A stretch of 64,000 bases of DNA from Silanimonas sp. Its GTDB lineage: Bacteria; Pseudomonadota; Gammaproteobacteria; Xanthomonadales; Xanthomonadaceae. Shown here piece after piece: positions 36,085-45,815 of this stretch (position 1 is its first letter; each line of letters begins with the position of its first letter). The notes under the pieces are model-generated. The model made no database searches, was not told the origin of the DNA, and saw only the letters and a list, made by a program, of their open reading frames with translations. The stretch covers positions 62,001 through 126,000 of the forward strand of contig NZ_JAPZQK010000022.1 in the NCBI RefSeq assembly GCF_027530345.1, given 5' to 3'. The position numbers and the translations under genes were made by a program.

Positions 36085-36202
36085 GCCGCTGGCTTTGCGC
36101 GTGGACTCTGCGGGCTTTCCTCGCGCGGCTCGCATGCGGCTGCATGGTAAATTCCGCAACACAGCGCGACCTTCGTCGCGCGGATGTCCCGGCCTGATCC
36201 CG

Positions 36203-37204
36203 ATGCGTTTCGCCCTGCTGTCCGCCGCGCTGCTCGCGGCCCTCGCCCTCCCGGCTTCGGCCGCCGAGACCGACCCTGCGGCGAAGGCGGCCTTCATCGC
36301 CGAAGCCACTGCCAAGTACGGGCTCACCGACGCCGAGATCGAGGGCTGGCTGGCGAAGGCCACCTACCAGCAGAGCATCGTCAATGCGATGTCGCGTCCG
36401 GCCGAGCGCGTGAGGCCGTGGAAGGACTACCGGCCGATCTTCATCACCGACGCCCGCATTGCCGGCGGCCAGCGCTTCCTCGCCGAGCACCGCGAGGCGC
36501 TGCAGAAGGTCGAGGACGAGACCGGCGTGCCGAAGCAGTACATCGTCGCGATCATCGGCGTCGAGACCGCCTACGGCCGCATCACCGGCAGCTTCGAGGT
36601 GCTGGATGCGCTGTACACGCTGGGCTTCCACTACCCGAAGCTCGGCAACCCGGAGCGCGAGGCCATGCGCGGCGCGTTCTTCCGCGACGAGCTGGCGCAG
36701 TCGCTGCTGCTCGCGCGCGAGGAAGGCATCGACATCCCGGCGCAGAAGGGCAGCTATGCCGGCGCGATGGGCTGGGGCCAGTTCATGCCGTCCAGCTACC
36801 GCGCCTACGCGAAGGACGGCGACGGCGATGGCAAGCGCGATCTCTTCGGCTCGCTGCCGGACGTGTTCGCCTCGATCGCCAACTACTTCATCGCGCACGG
36901 CTGGGAGAAGGGCAGCCCCGTCGTCGCGCGCGCCACCGCGAACGAGGGCGCGGCCTTCGCGCCGCCCGACCTCGAGCCGCGCTACGGCCTCGCCGAACTC
37001 GGCGAGAAGGGCTTCCGCCCGGCCGAGGCACAGGGCCATGACGCGCCGGCCACGCTGGTGACGCTGGAGGGCGCGGAAGGCACGGAGCACTGGCTGGGCT
37101 TCCGCAACTTCTACGTGATCACCCGCTACAACCGTTCGCCGATGTACGCCTTGGCCGTGCACCAGCTGGCCGACGAAATCATCGCGGGCGACGCCGCCCC
37201 GTGA
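36203..37204 (+). CDS. mltB: Lytic murein transglycosylase B
   Basis: Periplasmic enzyme cutting the MurNAc-GlcNAc bond with 1,6-anhydro product. 333 residues: signal peptide MRFALLSAALLAALALPASA, then the SLT-type fold with catalytic Glu121 in GVETAYGRITG, and AMGWGQFMPSSYRAYAKDGD and IANYFIAHGWEKG further on. Unlike E. coli MltB there is no lipobox Cys after the signal, so a soluble periplasmic form is predicted. Its stop TGA shares a base with the rlpA ATG, coupling the two. It starts just after repeat element B. Confidence 0.95.
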   Translation: MRFALLSAALLAALALPASAAETDPAAKAAFIAEATAKYGLTDAEIEGWLAKATYQQSIVNAMSRPAERVRPWKDYRPIFITDARIAGGQRFLAEHREALQKVEDETGVPKQYIVAIIGVETAYGRITGSFEVLDALYTLGFHYPKLGNPEREAMRGAFFRDELAQSLLLAREEGIDIPAQKGSYAGAMGWGQFMPSSYRAYAKDGDGDGKRDLFGSLPDVFASIANYFIAHGWEKGSPVVARATANEGAAFAPPDLEPRYGLAELGEKGFRPAEAQGHDAPATLVTLEGAEGTEHWLGFRNFYVITRYNRSPMYALAVHQLADEIIAGDAAP

Positions 37205-38262
37205 TGTCGCGCGTCGCCGGCCTCGTCGTCGCCTCGCTGCTGCTCGCGGCCTGCGGCAGTGCCCCGAAGCCGCGCCCCGACCCGTATGCCGGGGAGGCGG
37301 GAAGCCGCGTGCGTCCGCTACCTGATCGCGGCGCCGCCAGCGTCGATGCGCTGCCGCCGGCGCCGAACTGCGTGCCGCCGCGCGAGCACGACGAATCGCT
37401 GTACACCGCCGGTGGCCTGTACGCGCCGGGCGTGGCCGACAGCGCGCCGCCCGTGGCCATCGACGTGTCGAACATCCCCGAGCCGGTGCCGCGCCGCGAG
37501 CCGAAGTCGCGCTACGGCAACCGCGAGACCTACAGCGTGCTCGGCCGCACCTACCGCGTGATGGATTCGGCGGAAGGCTACAAGGAGCGCGGGATCGCCA
37601 GCTGGTACGGCTACAAGTTCCACGGCCGCCACACCTCCAGCCGCGAGCGCTACGACATGTGCGCGTTCACGGCCGCGCACAAGACGCTGCCGTTGCCGAG
37701 CTACGTGCGAGTCACCAACCTCGACAACGGCCGCAGCGTCGTCGTCCGCGTCAACGATCGCGGCCCCTTCCATGCCGGGCGCATCATCGACATGAGCTAC
37801 GCCGCGGCCACGCGCCTCGACATGAAGCGCTCCGGCACCGCCCGCGTTGAAGTCGAGGCGCTGATGGGCCCGGACGACACCCGCTTCGCCGATGCCGTGC
37901 CGCCCACGCCGGCACGACCCGCCCCGCCGCCGCGTGCCGCCGCGCCCGTGCCGGCCAACCGCTGGCGCGGCCCGGTGCCCCCGGCCGCGGACCGCCCGCT
38001 CGCGCCGCCCACCCCGATGGGCATCGGCCCGCAGGTCGTGCAGGTGGGCAGCTTCGGCGACCGCATGAATGCCGAACGGCTGGTGCAGCGCCTCGCCGAG
38101 GCCGGCCTCGCCGGCGCCGAACTCGACCACGCCATCGTCGGCGAGCGCAGCGTCTGGCGCGTGCGCTTCCCGGCGCAGGCCGTGGAGGCGGCGCAGGCGC
38201 TGGCGGCCCGCATCCTCGACAGCGGCTTGGCCACGCCACGGCTGTTCGGCGCGGAGCCTTGA
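37204..38262 (+). CDS. rlpA: Septal ring lytic transglycosylase RlpA lipoprotein
   Basis: Outer-membrane lipoprotein of 352 residues. The lipobox LLAAC puts the lipidated Cys at 17. The double-psi beta-barrel (about 110-220) has GIASWYGYKFHGRHTSS, MCAFTAAHKTLPLPSYVRVT, VNDRGPFHAGRIIDMSYAAA. After a Pro/Ala linker a C-terminal SPOR domain (about 278-350, VVQVGSFGDRMNAERLVQRL) would bind denuded septal glycan. GTG at 37201 is an alternative start; ATG at 37204 is preferred. Confidence 0.95.
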   Translation: MSRVAGLVVASLLLAACGSAPKPRPDPYAGEAGSRVRPLPDRGAASVDALPPAPNCVPPREHDESLYTAGGLYAPGVADSAPPVAIDVSNIPEPVPRREPKSRYGNRETYSVLGRTYRVMDSAEGYKERGIASWYGYKFHGRHTSSRERYDMCAFTAAHKTLPLPSYVRVTNLDNGRSVVVRVNDRGPFHAGRIIDMSYAAATRLDMKRSGTARVEVEALMGPDDTRFADAVPPTPARPAPPPRAAAPVPANRWRGPVPPAADRPLAPPTPMGIGPQVVQVGSFGDRMNAERLVQRLAEAGLAGAELDHAIVGERSVWRVRFPAQAVEAAQALAARILDSGLATPRLFGAEP

Positions 38263-38375
38263 AACTGCCGCTCTTCCGCCGCATTCCGGCCCGCGATTCA
38301 GCCGCTGCGCCGTAACCTTCCACTCTTTCCACGCGCGGCCACCGCGCGCCCAGCACTCCGGAGTCCCGTCGTCCC

Positions 38376-39629
38376 ATGCGTCGCCCGTCCCTGCTCGCGC
38401 TTCCCCTGATCGTCGCTGCCACGTTCGCCGTCGCCCAGACGCCCACGCCGCAGCCGGTGCCCCAGCCCGCGGCCGCCCCGGTGCCGCAGCCGAGCGCGCC
38501 GGTTCCGGCCGCTGTCCCCGTGGCGATTCCGCCGGCGCCGGCATCGCAGGGCGCGGCCTGGATCCTGATGGACGCGACAAGTGGCCAGGTGCTCGCCGGC
38601 CAGAACATCGACACCCCGCGCGCGCCGGCCTCGATGACCAAGGTGATGACCGCCTACGTCGTCGCTGCCGAGCTGGCCGCTGGCCGCATCAAGAAGGACG
38701 ACCAGGTGCTGATCTCCGAGCGCGCCTGGCGCGAAGGCGGTGCCGGCACCGCGGGCAGCTATTCCGGTTTCGACGTGAACACCCGTGCGCAGCTGGATGC
38801 CGTGCTCACCGGCATGGTCGTGCAGAGCGGCAACGACGCCTCGATCGCGATGGCCGAGCACGTGGCCGGCACGCAGGAGGCCTTCGCCGACTTGATGAAC
38901 AGCTATGCCGCGAAGATCGGCATGACGAACAGCCGTTTCGTCAACGCCCACGGCCTCGACGCCGAAGGCCAGGTGGTGAGCGCGCGAGACATGGCCCTGC
39001 TGGCCCGCGCGATGATCCGCGACTTCCCCGAGGCGTATGCGCTGCACTCGCTGAAGGAATTCACCTGGAACGGCATCACCCAGCACAACCGCAACGGCCT
39101 GCTGTGGAAGGATCCGAGCGTCGACGGCATCAAGACCGGCCACACCAACAGCGCCGGCTACAACCTCGCGGCTTCGGCCAAGCGCGGCGACATGCGCCTG
39201 ATCTCGGTGGTCATGGGCATCGAGACCGACTCGCGCGCCGATGCCTTCCGCATCCGCGAAGGCGACAACCTCGCGCTGCTGAACTGGGGATTCCGCTTCT
39301 ACGAGACCCACGCACTGTTCGGCGGCAGCGCCGCGCTGGCGACCCAGCCGCTGTTCAAGGGCGAAACGGAGACCGTCGAACTCGGCGTCACCACGCCGGT
39401 GCTGGTCACGCTGCCGCGCGGCCGCTACGGCGACCTCAAGCCGCAGATCGACGTGCCGAAGCAGATCGTCGCGCCCATCACGCAGGGCCAGGCCATCGGC
39501 ACGGTGCGCGTGATGCTCGACGGCAAGGAAGTGGCCTCGGCGCCGCTGGTGGCGCTGAAGCCGGTGGCCGAAGCCGGCTTCCTCGGCCGCATGTACGATG
39601 AATTCCTGATGTGGTGGAACGCCGAGTAA
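38376..39629 (+). CDS. dacA: D-alanyl-D-alanine carboxypeptidase (PBP5/6 type)
   Basis: Trims the fifth D-Ala from peptidoglycan stem peptides. 417 residues: signal peptide ending near VAQ, a Pro-rich spacer, then the S11 peptidase domain with SMTK (Ser86, Lys89), SGN at 151-153 and KTGH at 253-256, and a beta-rich C-terminal domain ending in GFLGRMYDEFLMWWNAE, the amphipathic helix that anchors the family to the inner membrane. The symbol follows synteny with E. coli rlpA-dacA-ybeD-lipB-lipA. Confidence 0.95.
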   Translation: MRRPSLLALPLIVAATFAVAQTPTPQPVPQPAAAPVPQPSAPVPAAVPVAIPPAPASQGAAWILMDATSGQVLAGQNIDTPRAPASMTKVMTAYVVAAELAAGRIKKDDQVLISERAWREGGAGTAGSYSGFDVNTRAQLDAVLTGMVVQSGNDASIAMAEHVAGTQEAFADLMNSYAAKIGMTNSRFVNAHGLDAEGQVVSARDMALLARAMIRDFPEAYALHSLKEFTWNGITQHNRNGLLWKDPSVDGIKTGHTNSAGYNLAASAKRGDMRLISVVMGIETDSRADAFRIREGDNLALLNWGFRFYETHALFGGSAALATQPLFKGETETVELGVTTPVLVTLPRGRYGDLKPQIDVPKQIVAPITQGQAIGTVRVMLDGKEVASAPLVALKPVAEAGFLGRMYDEFLMWWNAE

Positions 39630-39644
39630 TCGGCCGGAGCGCGC

Positions 39645-39923
39645 ATGTCGATCACCTCCGACAACCCCGAACACGGCCTGCAGTTCCCGGGCACCTTCGA
39701 GATCAGCGCGATGGGCGCGGCGGGCGCTGGGCTCGACGTGAAGATGGCTGACGCGCTGGAGGCCGCCGGCTTCGTCGTGCATCGCGAGCGCCAGCGCAGC
39801 CGGCCTTCCGCCAAGGGCAACTGGGTGTCCGTCACCTACGCCTTCGACGCCGCGACGCGCGCCGACTACGAGAAAGCCCACGAGACCCTTCGCGCCCTGC
39901 CCGAAGTGAAGTGGACGCTCTGA
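39645..39923 (+). CDS. ybeD: YbeD/DUF493 family protein
   Basis: 92-residue ferredoxin-like alpha/beta protein ([39 protein letters not shown]). Family function is unsettled; its fold resembles the ACT-like regulatory domain and it sits next to lipB in many proteobacteria, which hints at a link to lipoylation. Its last 13 bases overlap the start of lipB. Confidence 0.9.
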   Translation: MSITSDNPEHGLQFPGTFEISAMGAAGAGLDVKMADALEAAGFVVHRERQRSRPSAKGNWVSVTYAFDAATRADYEKAHETLRALPEVKWTL

Positions 39924-40588
39924 CGCCGGTGCGCGTCCGCTGGCTCGGCCGGCAGGCCTATGCGCCGGTGTGGCGCGCCATGCAGGCGCTCACCGACCAG
40001 CGCGGCGCCGACACGGTCGACGAACTCTGGCTGGTCGAACACGACCCGGTCTTCACGCTCGGCCAGGCCGGCAAGCCCGAGCACGTGCTGGCGGCCGGCG
40101 ACATCCCGGTGATTCCCGTCGATCGCGGCGGCCAGGTGACCTACCACGGCCCCGGCCAGCTGGTGGCCTATCCGCTGGTCGACCTGCGGCGGCTCGGTAT
40201 CGGCGTGAAGGCGCTGGTCGAGCGCATCGAGCAGGCCATCATCGACACCTGCGCCACCTACGGCTTCGCCGCCTTCCGCAAGGACGGTGCGCCCGGCGTG
40301 TACACGTCGGATGGAGCGAAGATCGCGGCCCTGGGCCTGCGCGTGCGGCGTGGATGCAGCTTCCACGGCCTGGCGTTCAACATCGCGATGGACCTCGAAC
40401 CCTTCCAGCGCATCAACCCCTGCGGTTACGCCGGGCAGCCCGTGACCACGCTGCTAGACTGCGGTGGCCCCGGTGAGCTGCGCCTTGTGGCCGACGTGCT
40501 GGTGCCCCATCTCTGCCGACAGCTCGGCCTTGCCGCCGAGTGGCGCGACGACCCGCCGGACCTCGGCGCGGCGCCCGCCGGCCCCTGA
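39911..40588 (+). CDS. lipB: Octanoyl-[ACP]:protein octanoyltransferase
   Basis: Moves octanoate from acyl carrier protein to lipoyl domains, the first step of endogenous lipoate synthesis. 225 residues. Signature [17 protein letters not shown]; acyl-Cys171 in INPCGYAG and Lys137 in [11 protein letters not shown] form the catalytic pair. It overlaps ybeD, and lipA follows 16 bases after the stop. Lipoyl groups made here would serve the pyruvate dehydrogenase complex, whose E1 gene is elsewhere in the window. Confidence 0.96.
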   Translation: MDALTPVRVRWLGRQAYAPVWRAMQALTDQRGADTVDELWLVEHDPVFTLGQAGKPEHVLAAGDIPVIPVDRGGQVTYHGPGQLVAYPLVDLRRLGIGVKALVERIEQAIIDTCATYGFAAFRKDGAPGVYTSDGAKIAALGLRVRRGCSFHGLAFNIAMDLEPFQRINPCGYAGQPVTTLLDCGGPGELRLVADVLVPHLCRQLGLAAEWRDDPPDLGAAPAGP

Positions 40589-40604
40589 CGACGCGAACCG
40601 AACC

Positions 40605-41600
40605 ATGTCCACGCCGACCAAGACCATCCCGCTCACCGTGCTCACGCCCGACGCGCTCGAAGCGGGCAAGAAGCAGCTCGGTGGCGACAAGATCGGCAAG
40701 AGCCCGGTCCAGTTCGACGAGGCGCCCAAGCTGCGCAAGCCGAGCTGGATCCGCGTGCGCATCCCGGCCGGCAACGCCGTGCAGCAGCTGAAGTCGAAGC
40801 TGCGCGAGAACGCGCTCGTCACCGTCTGCGAAGAGGCGAGCTGCCCGAACATCCACGAGTGCTTCAGCCACGGCACCGCCACCTTCATGATCCTCGGCGA
40901 GGTCTGCACGCGCCGCTGCAGCTTCTGCGACGTGGCCCACGGCCGGCCGAAGCCGCCGGATGCCTCGGAGCCGCTGAAGCTCGCGCAGACGATCGCCGAT
41001 ATGCGCTTGAAGTATGTCGTGATCACCTCGGTGGACCGCGACGACCTGCGCGACGGCGGCGCCCAGCATTTCGCCGACTGCATCCGCGAGGCCCGCGCGC
41101 TGTCGCCAGCGCTGAAGATCGAGATCCTCACGCCGGATTTCCGCGGCAAGGGCCGGATGGACCGCGCTCTCGAGATCCTCGCGACGAACCCGCCGGACGT
41201 CTTCAACCACAACCTCGAGACCGTCCGCCCGCTGTACCCGAACGTACGCCCGGGTGCCGACTACGACTGGTCGCTGCAGCTGCTGCAGCGCTTCAAGGCC
41301 CAGCATCCGTCGGTGCCGACCAAGAGCGGCATCATGCTCGGCCTCGGCGAGACCATGGACCAGGTGAAGGAGTGCCTCGAGCACCTCCGCGCCCACGACG
41401 TCGACATGATCACCATCGGCCAGTACCTCCAGCCCACGGCGCATCACCATCCCGTGATGCGCTACTGGACGCCGGAAGAGTTCAAGGAACTCGAGGCCTT
41501 CGGTTACGGTCTGGGCTTCAGCCACGTCGCTTCCGGGCCGATGGTGCGCTCGTCCTACCACGCCGACCGTTCGGCGGCCGAGGCCGGCGTCATCGCCTGA
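40605..41600 (+). CDS. lipA: Lipoyl synthase (radical SAM)
   Basis: Inserts two sulfurs into octanoyl chains. 331 residues with both iron-sulfur clusters readable: auxiliary Cys75, Cys80 and Cys86 in [12 protein letters not shown], and radical-SAM Cys101, Cys105 and Cys108 in [10 protein letters not shown]. The C-terminal VRSSYHAD supplies the conserved Ser that ligates the auxiliary cluster. The start at 40605 ([15 protein letters not shown]) is the family-like one. Confidence 0.97.
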   Translation: MSTPTKTIPLTVLTPDALEAGKKQLGGDKIGKSPVQFDEAPKLRKPSWIRVRIPAGNAVQQLKSKLRENALVTVCEEASCPNIHECFSHGTATFMILGEVCTRRCSFCDVAHGRPKPPDASEPLKLAQTIADMRLKYVVITSVDRDDLRDGGAQHFADCIREARALSPALKIEILTPDFRGKGRMDRALEILATNPPDVFNHNLETVRPLYPNVRPGADYDWSLQLLQRFKAQHPSVPTKSGIMLGLGETMDQVKECLEHLRAHDVDMITIGQYLQPTAHHHPVMRYWTPEEFKELEAFGYGLGFSHVASGPMVRSSYHADRSAAEAGVIA

Positions 41601-41669
41601 TGCGACGTCCGGCACATTGACCGGCCGCCCAATCGCGGCATGCTGCATCGAACGGACGGACCACATCCC

Positions 41670-43862
41670 ATGCTGAAGCCGCTGCCCCTCGTACTCGCCC
41701 TCGCCCTGCCGCTGGCCCTCGCCGGCGCGGCCTTGTCGCCGCAGGTCGCCACCGGCAGTGCCGCCGCGGCCCCGGCTTCGGCCGCCACTGCCACTCCGGC
41801 CTTCCGCCCCACCGTCGACCAGCAGGGCGCCGCCCGCATGGTCTACGGCGTGCTCTCCGACAGCCGCTACGCGTACGCGCCGAAGCCGCTCGACGATGCC
41901 CTGAGCACCGCCATCTTCACGCGCTACCTTGAGAGCCTCGACGGCCAGAAGCTGTTCTTCAAGCAGTCGGACATCGATGCCTTCCAGAAGAACGAGCGCC
42001 GCTTCGACGACGCCATCAAGGGCCAGAGCCTGCAGCCGGCCTTCGACCTCTACACCCGCTACATGCTGCGCGTCTCCGAGCGCGTGGCCTTCGCCCGCGA
42101 GCGCCTGAAGGGCGAGTTCGACTTCAGCGCCGACGAGGTGTGGCGCTATGAGCGCGAGGACGCCGCCTGGGCCAAGGACAGCGCCGAGCTCGACGCGCTG
42201 TGGGAGAAGTACGTCAAGAACGACTGGCTGCGCCTGAAGCTCGCTGGCCGCGCGCCGGAGGAGATCCGTCGCACGCTCGACCGCCGCTACGCGCAGATGG
42301 CCACGCGAGTGAACCAGCTGAAGCCCGAGGACGCGTTCGAGACCTTCATGAACGCCTACACGGAGTCGATCGATCCGCACACCGGCTACATGAGCCCGCG
42401 CAGCGCCGAGAACTTCAATATGTCGATGCGCCTCTCGCTCGAGGGCATCGGCGCGGTGCTGCAATCGCAGGACGACTACGTGGTCGTGCGCACGCTCGTG
42501 CCGGGCGGCCCGGCCGCGAAGACCGGCCAGCTCACCGTCGGTGATCGCATCGTCGCGGTGGCGCAGGGCAATGGCCCGATGGTCGACGTGATGGGCTGGC
42601 GCATCGACGACGTCGTGCAGCTGGTGCGCGGCGCCAAGGGCACCACGGTTCGCCTCGACACCATCCCCGCGGTGAACGGCATCGACGGCGCGCATCGCAT
42701 CGTCGAGATCGTCCGCGACCGCGTGAAGCTGGAAGAGCAGGCCGCGCGTCGCCAGCTCATCGAGGCCGACGGCAAGCGCATCGGTGTCATCCGCCTGCCG
42801 ACCTTCTATGCCGATTTCGAAGCGAAGCGCCGCGGCGACGCCGATGCGCGTTCCGCCACCAACGACGTCGCCAAGCTGCTGGCCGAGCTGAAGGCCGAGA
42901 AGGTCGATGGCGTGGTCGTCGACCTGCGCGGCAATGGCGGCGGCTCGCTCACGGAAGCCGTCGAGCTCACCGGTTTGTTCGTCGATACCGGCCCGGTCGT
43001 GCAGGTGCGAGAGGCGGGCGGCCGCATCAGCATCGAGAGCGACGACGTCGCCGGGGTGGCCTGGGACGGCCCGCTGGCCGTGCTGGTCGACCGCAGCTCC
43101 GCCTCGGCCTCTGAGATCTTCGCCGCCGCCATCCAGGATTACGGCCGCGGCCTGATCATCGGCGAGACCACCTTCGGCAAGGGCACGGTGCAGAACCTCA
43201 TCGACCTCGACCGCTTCCAGAACACCCGCGAGCCGCGCTTCGGCCAGCTGAAGCTCACCGTTGCGCAGTTCTTCCGCATCGATGGCGGCACCACACAGTT
43301 CAACGGCGTCGTGCCGGACCTGGCCTTCCCGGTGACGCTCGATGCCAGCGAGTTCGGCGAGAGCAGCTACGACAACGCCCTGCCGGCCAGCCGCATCCAG
43401 CCCGCCACCCATCGCACCTACGGCAATTTCGCGCCGATGCTGTTGCCGCTGGCGCAGCGGCATGAATCGCGCATTGCCAAGGACGTCGAGTTCGGCTGGT
43501 GGCGCGACGACGTGGCCGAGTTCCGCAAGGATCGCGAGGAGGGCACGATCTCGCTCAACGAGGCCACCCGCCGCACCGAGCGCGAAGAAGCCGAGGCGAA
43601 GCGCATCGCCCGCACCGCCGAGCGCAAGCGCCTGGGTCTCGACGACAGCCTGCCGAACCGCGCCGACGACGGCCTGCAGGCCGACGAGCGTGACGTGGCC
43701 GAGCAGGTGGCCGAGGAGAAGGCCGCTGAGAACCACATCGACCCGCTGCTGCGCGAGTCGGCCCACGTGCTGGCCGACGCGCTCGGCCTGCTTGCCGGCA
43801 ACCAGCGCCTCGCGACGCAGGTGCTGCCGGAGTCGCGCCAGGCCACGCTCTGGGCGGATTGA
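41670..43862 (+). CDS. prc: Tail-specific periplasmic protease Prc
   Basis: C-terminal processing peptidase of 730 residues. Signal peptide (LVLALALPLALAG), an N-terminal helical region, a PDZ domain near 230-320 (GIGAVLQSQDDYVVVRTLVP), and the S41 peptidase core with the Ser/Lys dyad predicted as Ser479 (DRSSASASEIFAAA) and Lys504 (TFGKGTVQ). A DUF3340-type charged C-terminal domain follows. In E. coli, Prc trims FtsI and degrades the peptidoglycan hydrolase MepS, so its place after the wall cluster makes sense. The start at 41670 begins the signal peptide. Confidence 0.95.
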   Translation: MLKPLPLVLALALPLALAGAALSPQVATGSAAAAPASAATATPAFRPTVDQQGAARMVYGVLSDSRYAYAPKPLDDALSTAIFTRYLESLDGQKLFFKQSDIDAFQKNERRFDDAIKGQSLQPAFDLYTRYMLRVSERVAFARERLKGEFDFSADEVWRYEREDAAWAKDSAELDALWEKYVKNDWLRLKLAGRAPEEIRRTLDRRYAQMATRVNQLKPEDAFETFMNAYTESIDPHTGYMSPRSAENFNMSMRLSLEGIGAVLQSQDDYVVVRTLVPGGPAAKTGQLTVGDRIVAVAQGNGPMVDVMGWRIDDVVQLVRGAKGTTVRLDTIPAVNGIDGAHRIVEIVRDRVKLEEQAARRQLIEADGKRIGVIRLPTFYADFEAKRRGDADARSATNDVAKLLAELKAEKVDGVVVDLRGNGGGSLTEAVELTGLFVDTGPVVQVREAGGRISIESDDVAGVAWDGPLAVLVDRSSASASEIFAAAIQDYGRGLIIGETTFGKGTVQNLIDLDRFQNTREPRFGQLKLTVAQFFRIDGGTTQFNGVVPDLAFPVTLDASEFGESSYDNALPASRIQPATHRTYGNFAPMLLPLAQRHESRIAKDVEFGWWRDDVAEFRKDREEGTISLNEATRRTEREEAEAKRIARTAERKRLGLDDSLPNRADDGLQADERDVAEQVAEEKAAENHIDPLLRESAHVLADALGLLAGNQRLATQVLPESRQATLWAD

Positions 43863-43878
43863 TCCCGCTCGCGTTTTC

Positions 43879-44766
43879 GTGGCGGCGCGCTTGAGCGCCG
43901 CCGCGCCGTCGCGCCTCGCCGTTGCCGCCGCGCTCGCGGCGGTCTACCTCGTCTGGGGCTCGACCTACCTCGCCATCGCCATCGGCGTGCAGGGCTACCC
44001 GCCCTTCGCGATGGGCGCGATCCGCATGCTCGCCGCCGGCGCGCTGTTCTACGCCGTGCTGCGCTGGCGCGGCGTAGCGCCGCCCACCCGCGCGCAGTGG
44101 CGCAACCTCGCGGCGATGGGCGTGTTCATGGTGCTGTTCGCCAACGGGCTGGTGAACCTTGCGCAGACCGAAGTCAGCAGCGGCCTCGCCGCGATTGCGG
44201 TGGCCTCGATGCCGCTGTTCGTCGCGGTGTTCTCCACCCTGCGTGGGCGCAAGCTCGGTGCGTTGGAGTGGACGGGGATTGTCGTCGGCCTCGGCGGCGT
44301 CGCGCTGCTGAACTTCGGCAGCGAGCTGCGCGGTTCGTGGCTCGGCATGGTCTGCCTGATCGTCGCGCCGCTGTCCTGGGCCTGGGGCTCCGTGTGGAGC
44401 CGCGACCAGGACCTGCCCACGCCCTTCATGAGCGCCGCCGGCCAGATGCTTGCGGGCGGCGTGCTGATGGCCATCGCGTCGCTACTGCTCGGCGAGCGCT
44501 TCGCCGGCGTGCCGCCGCTGGATTCGACGCTGGCTCTCGTCTACCTAGCGCTGTTCGGCTCGATCGTGGGCTTCACGGCCTACGTGTGGCTGCTGCACCA
44601 CGTGCGCCCGGCGCTGGCGACCTCGTACGCCTACGTGAACCCGGCCATCGCGGTGCTGCTCGGCACCGTGGTGCTGCACGAGCGATTCGACGCCGACACC
44701 TGGGTGGCGATGGGCGTCATCCTCGCGAGCGTCGTGCTGGTGACGCGGGCGCCGAAGCGGGGCTGA
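43879..44766 (+). CDS. EamA/DMT family transporter
   Basis: Drug/metabolite-type permease of 295 residues with ten predicted helices in two EamA repeats (AAVYLVWGSTYLAIAIGVQG first half; ALVYLALFGSIVGFTAYVWL second half). Resembles YedA-type exporters; the substrate is unknown. GTG at 43879 is the first start compatible with the membrane domain, 16 bases after prc; TTG at 43891 is an alternative. Confidence 0.88.
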   Translation: MAARLSAAAPSRLAVAAALAAVYLVWGSTYLAIAIGVQGYPPFAMGAIRMLAAGALFYAVLRWRGVAPPTRAQWRNLAAMGVFMVLFANGLVNLAQTEVSSGLAAIAVASMPLFVAVFSTLRGRKLGALEWTGIVVGLGGVALLNFGSELRGSWLGMVCLIVAPLSWAWGSVWSRDQDLPTPFMSAAGQMLAGGVLMAIASLLLGERFAGVPPLDSTLALVYLALFGSIVGFTAYVWLLHHVRPALATSYAYVNPAIAVLLGTVVLHERFDADTWVAMGVILASVVLVTRAPKRG

Positions 44767-44809
44767 GCTGCGCTTCTTGCCGCCCGATGCCGCGGCGCAG
44801 GCGTTCTCC

Positions 44810-44823
44810 GTGACCAAAGTCAC
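44810..44823. promoter_or_regulatory. GTGAC-CAAA-GTCAC palindrome upstream of the ABC/M1 operon
   Basis: Perfect 5-bp inverted repeat with a four-base centre, 101 bases before the ABC ATPase start. A near-identical palindrome lies at 55296-55311 upstream of the efflux operon. Likely operator for a dimeric regulator. Confidence 0.45.
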
Positions 44824-44924
44824 CCCATGACCTGCCGCACATGCCCGTGGACGTCAAGCGGGACCAGCATGATCCCGTTCCATGACGGCGCCGAATGCGC
44901 CGGCCCATCCTGCCGGGGAAGACC

Positions 44925-45803
44925 ATGCTGACCATCCACGATCTGTCGAAGACCTACGCCAACGGCGTGCGCGCGATCAACCACGTCACGCTCGACATTC
45001 CGAAAGGACTGTTCGGACTGCTCGGACCCAACGGGGCCGGCAAATCGTCCCTGATGCGGACCATCGCCACCCTGCAGGATCCCGACGAGGGCACGATCAC
45101 CTTCGATGGCATCGATGTGCAGCGCGACAAGGATGCCGTGCGCCGCACGCTGGGGTACCTGCCGCAGGACTTCGGCGTGTACCCGAAAGTCAGCGCCGAA
45201 GACCTGCTCGACCACTTCGCCGCGCTCAAGGGCTACCGCCAGCGCAAGGAGCGAAGGGAGGTGGTCGAGTCGCTGCTGCACCAGACCAACCTGTGGGACG
45301 CCCGCAAACGGAAGCTCGGTACCTACTCCGGCGGCATGCGCCAGCGTTTCGGCATCGCGCAGGCGCTGATCGGCAACCCGCGCCTCGTGATCGTCGATGA
45401 GCCGACCGCCGGCCTCGACCCCGAGGAGCGCAATCGCTTCCTCAACCTGCTCAGCGAGATCGGTGAGCAGGTGGTGGTGATCCTGTCCACCCACATCGTC
45501 GAGGACGTGACCGACCTCTGCCCACGGATGGCGATCATCAGCCGAGGCACGGTGCTGCTGACCGGCCGCCCGCAGGAGGCCATCGAGGCCCTCAACGACC
45601 GGGTGTGGAAGGCGACCGTGAACAAGTCCACGCTGGCCGACTACCAGGCGCGCTTCGACGTGCTCTCCACGCGTCTGGTCGGTGGCCAGCCGGTGATCCA
45701 TGTCTACGCGGAGTCCCAGCCGGAAGCCGGGTTCACGAAGATCGCGCCGGACCTCGAGGACGTCTACTTCCAGCGACTGCGCCAGCATGCGCAGGCCGCC
45801 TGA
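44925..45803 (+). CDS. ABC transporter ATP-binding protein
   Basis: Cytoplasmic ATPase of 292 residues that powers the ABC-2 permease/peptidase encoded next. Walker A GPNGAGKSS at 34-42, signature YSGGMRQRFGIAQAL, Walker B RLVIVDEPTAGLDPEER, switch His in LSTHIVED. A C-terminal extension of about 80 residues ends in DLEDVYFQRL. It starts at ATG 44925 after GGGGAAG, and the permease gene follows after 12 bases. Confidence 0.95.
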   Translation: MLTIHDLSKTYANGVRAINHVTLDIPKGLFGLLGPNGAGKSSLMRTIATLQDPDEGTITFDGIDVQRDKDAVRRTLGYLPQDFGVYPKVSAEDLLDHFAALKGYRQRKERREVVESLLHQTNLWDARKRKLGTYSGGMRQRFGIAQALIGNPRLVIVDEPTAGLDPEERNRFLNLLSEIGEQVVVILSTHIVEDVTDLCPRMAIISRGTVLLTGRPQEAIEALNDRVWKATVNKSTLADYQARFDVLSTRLVGGQPVIHVYAESQPEAGFTKIAPDLEDVYFQRLRQHAQAA

Positions 45804-45815
45804 GGGAGCGCACCC

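Noticed and set aside
40413-43766. Long leftward open frame opposite lipA and prc
   Set aside because: Antisense to genes with intact catalytic motifs and made of low-complexity residues.
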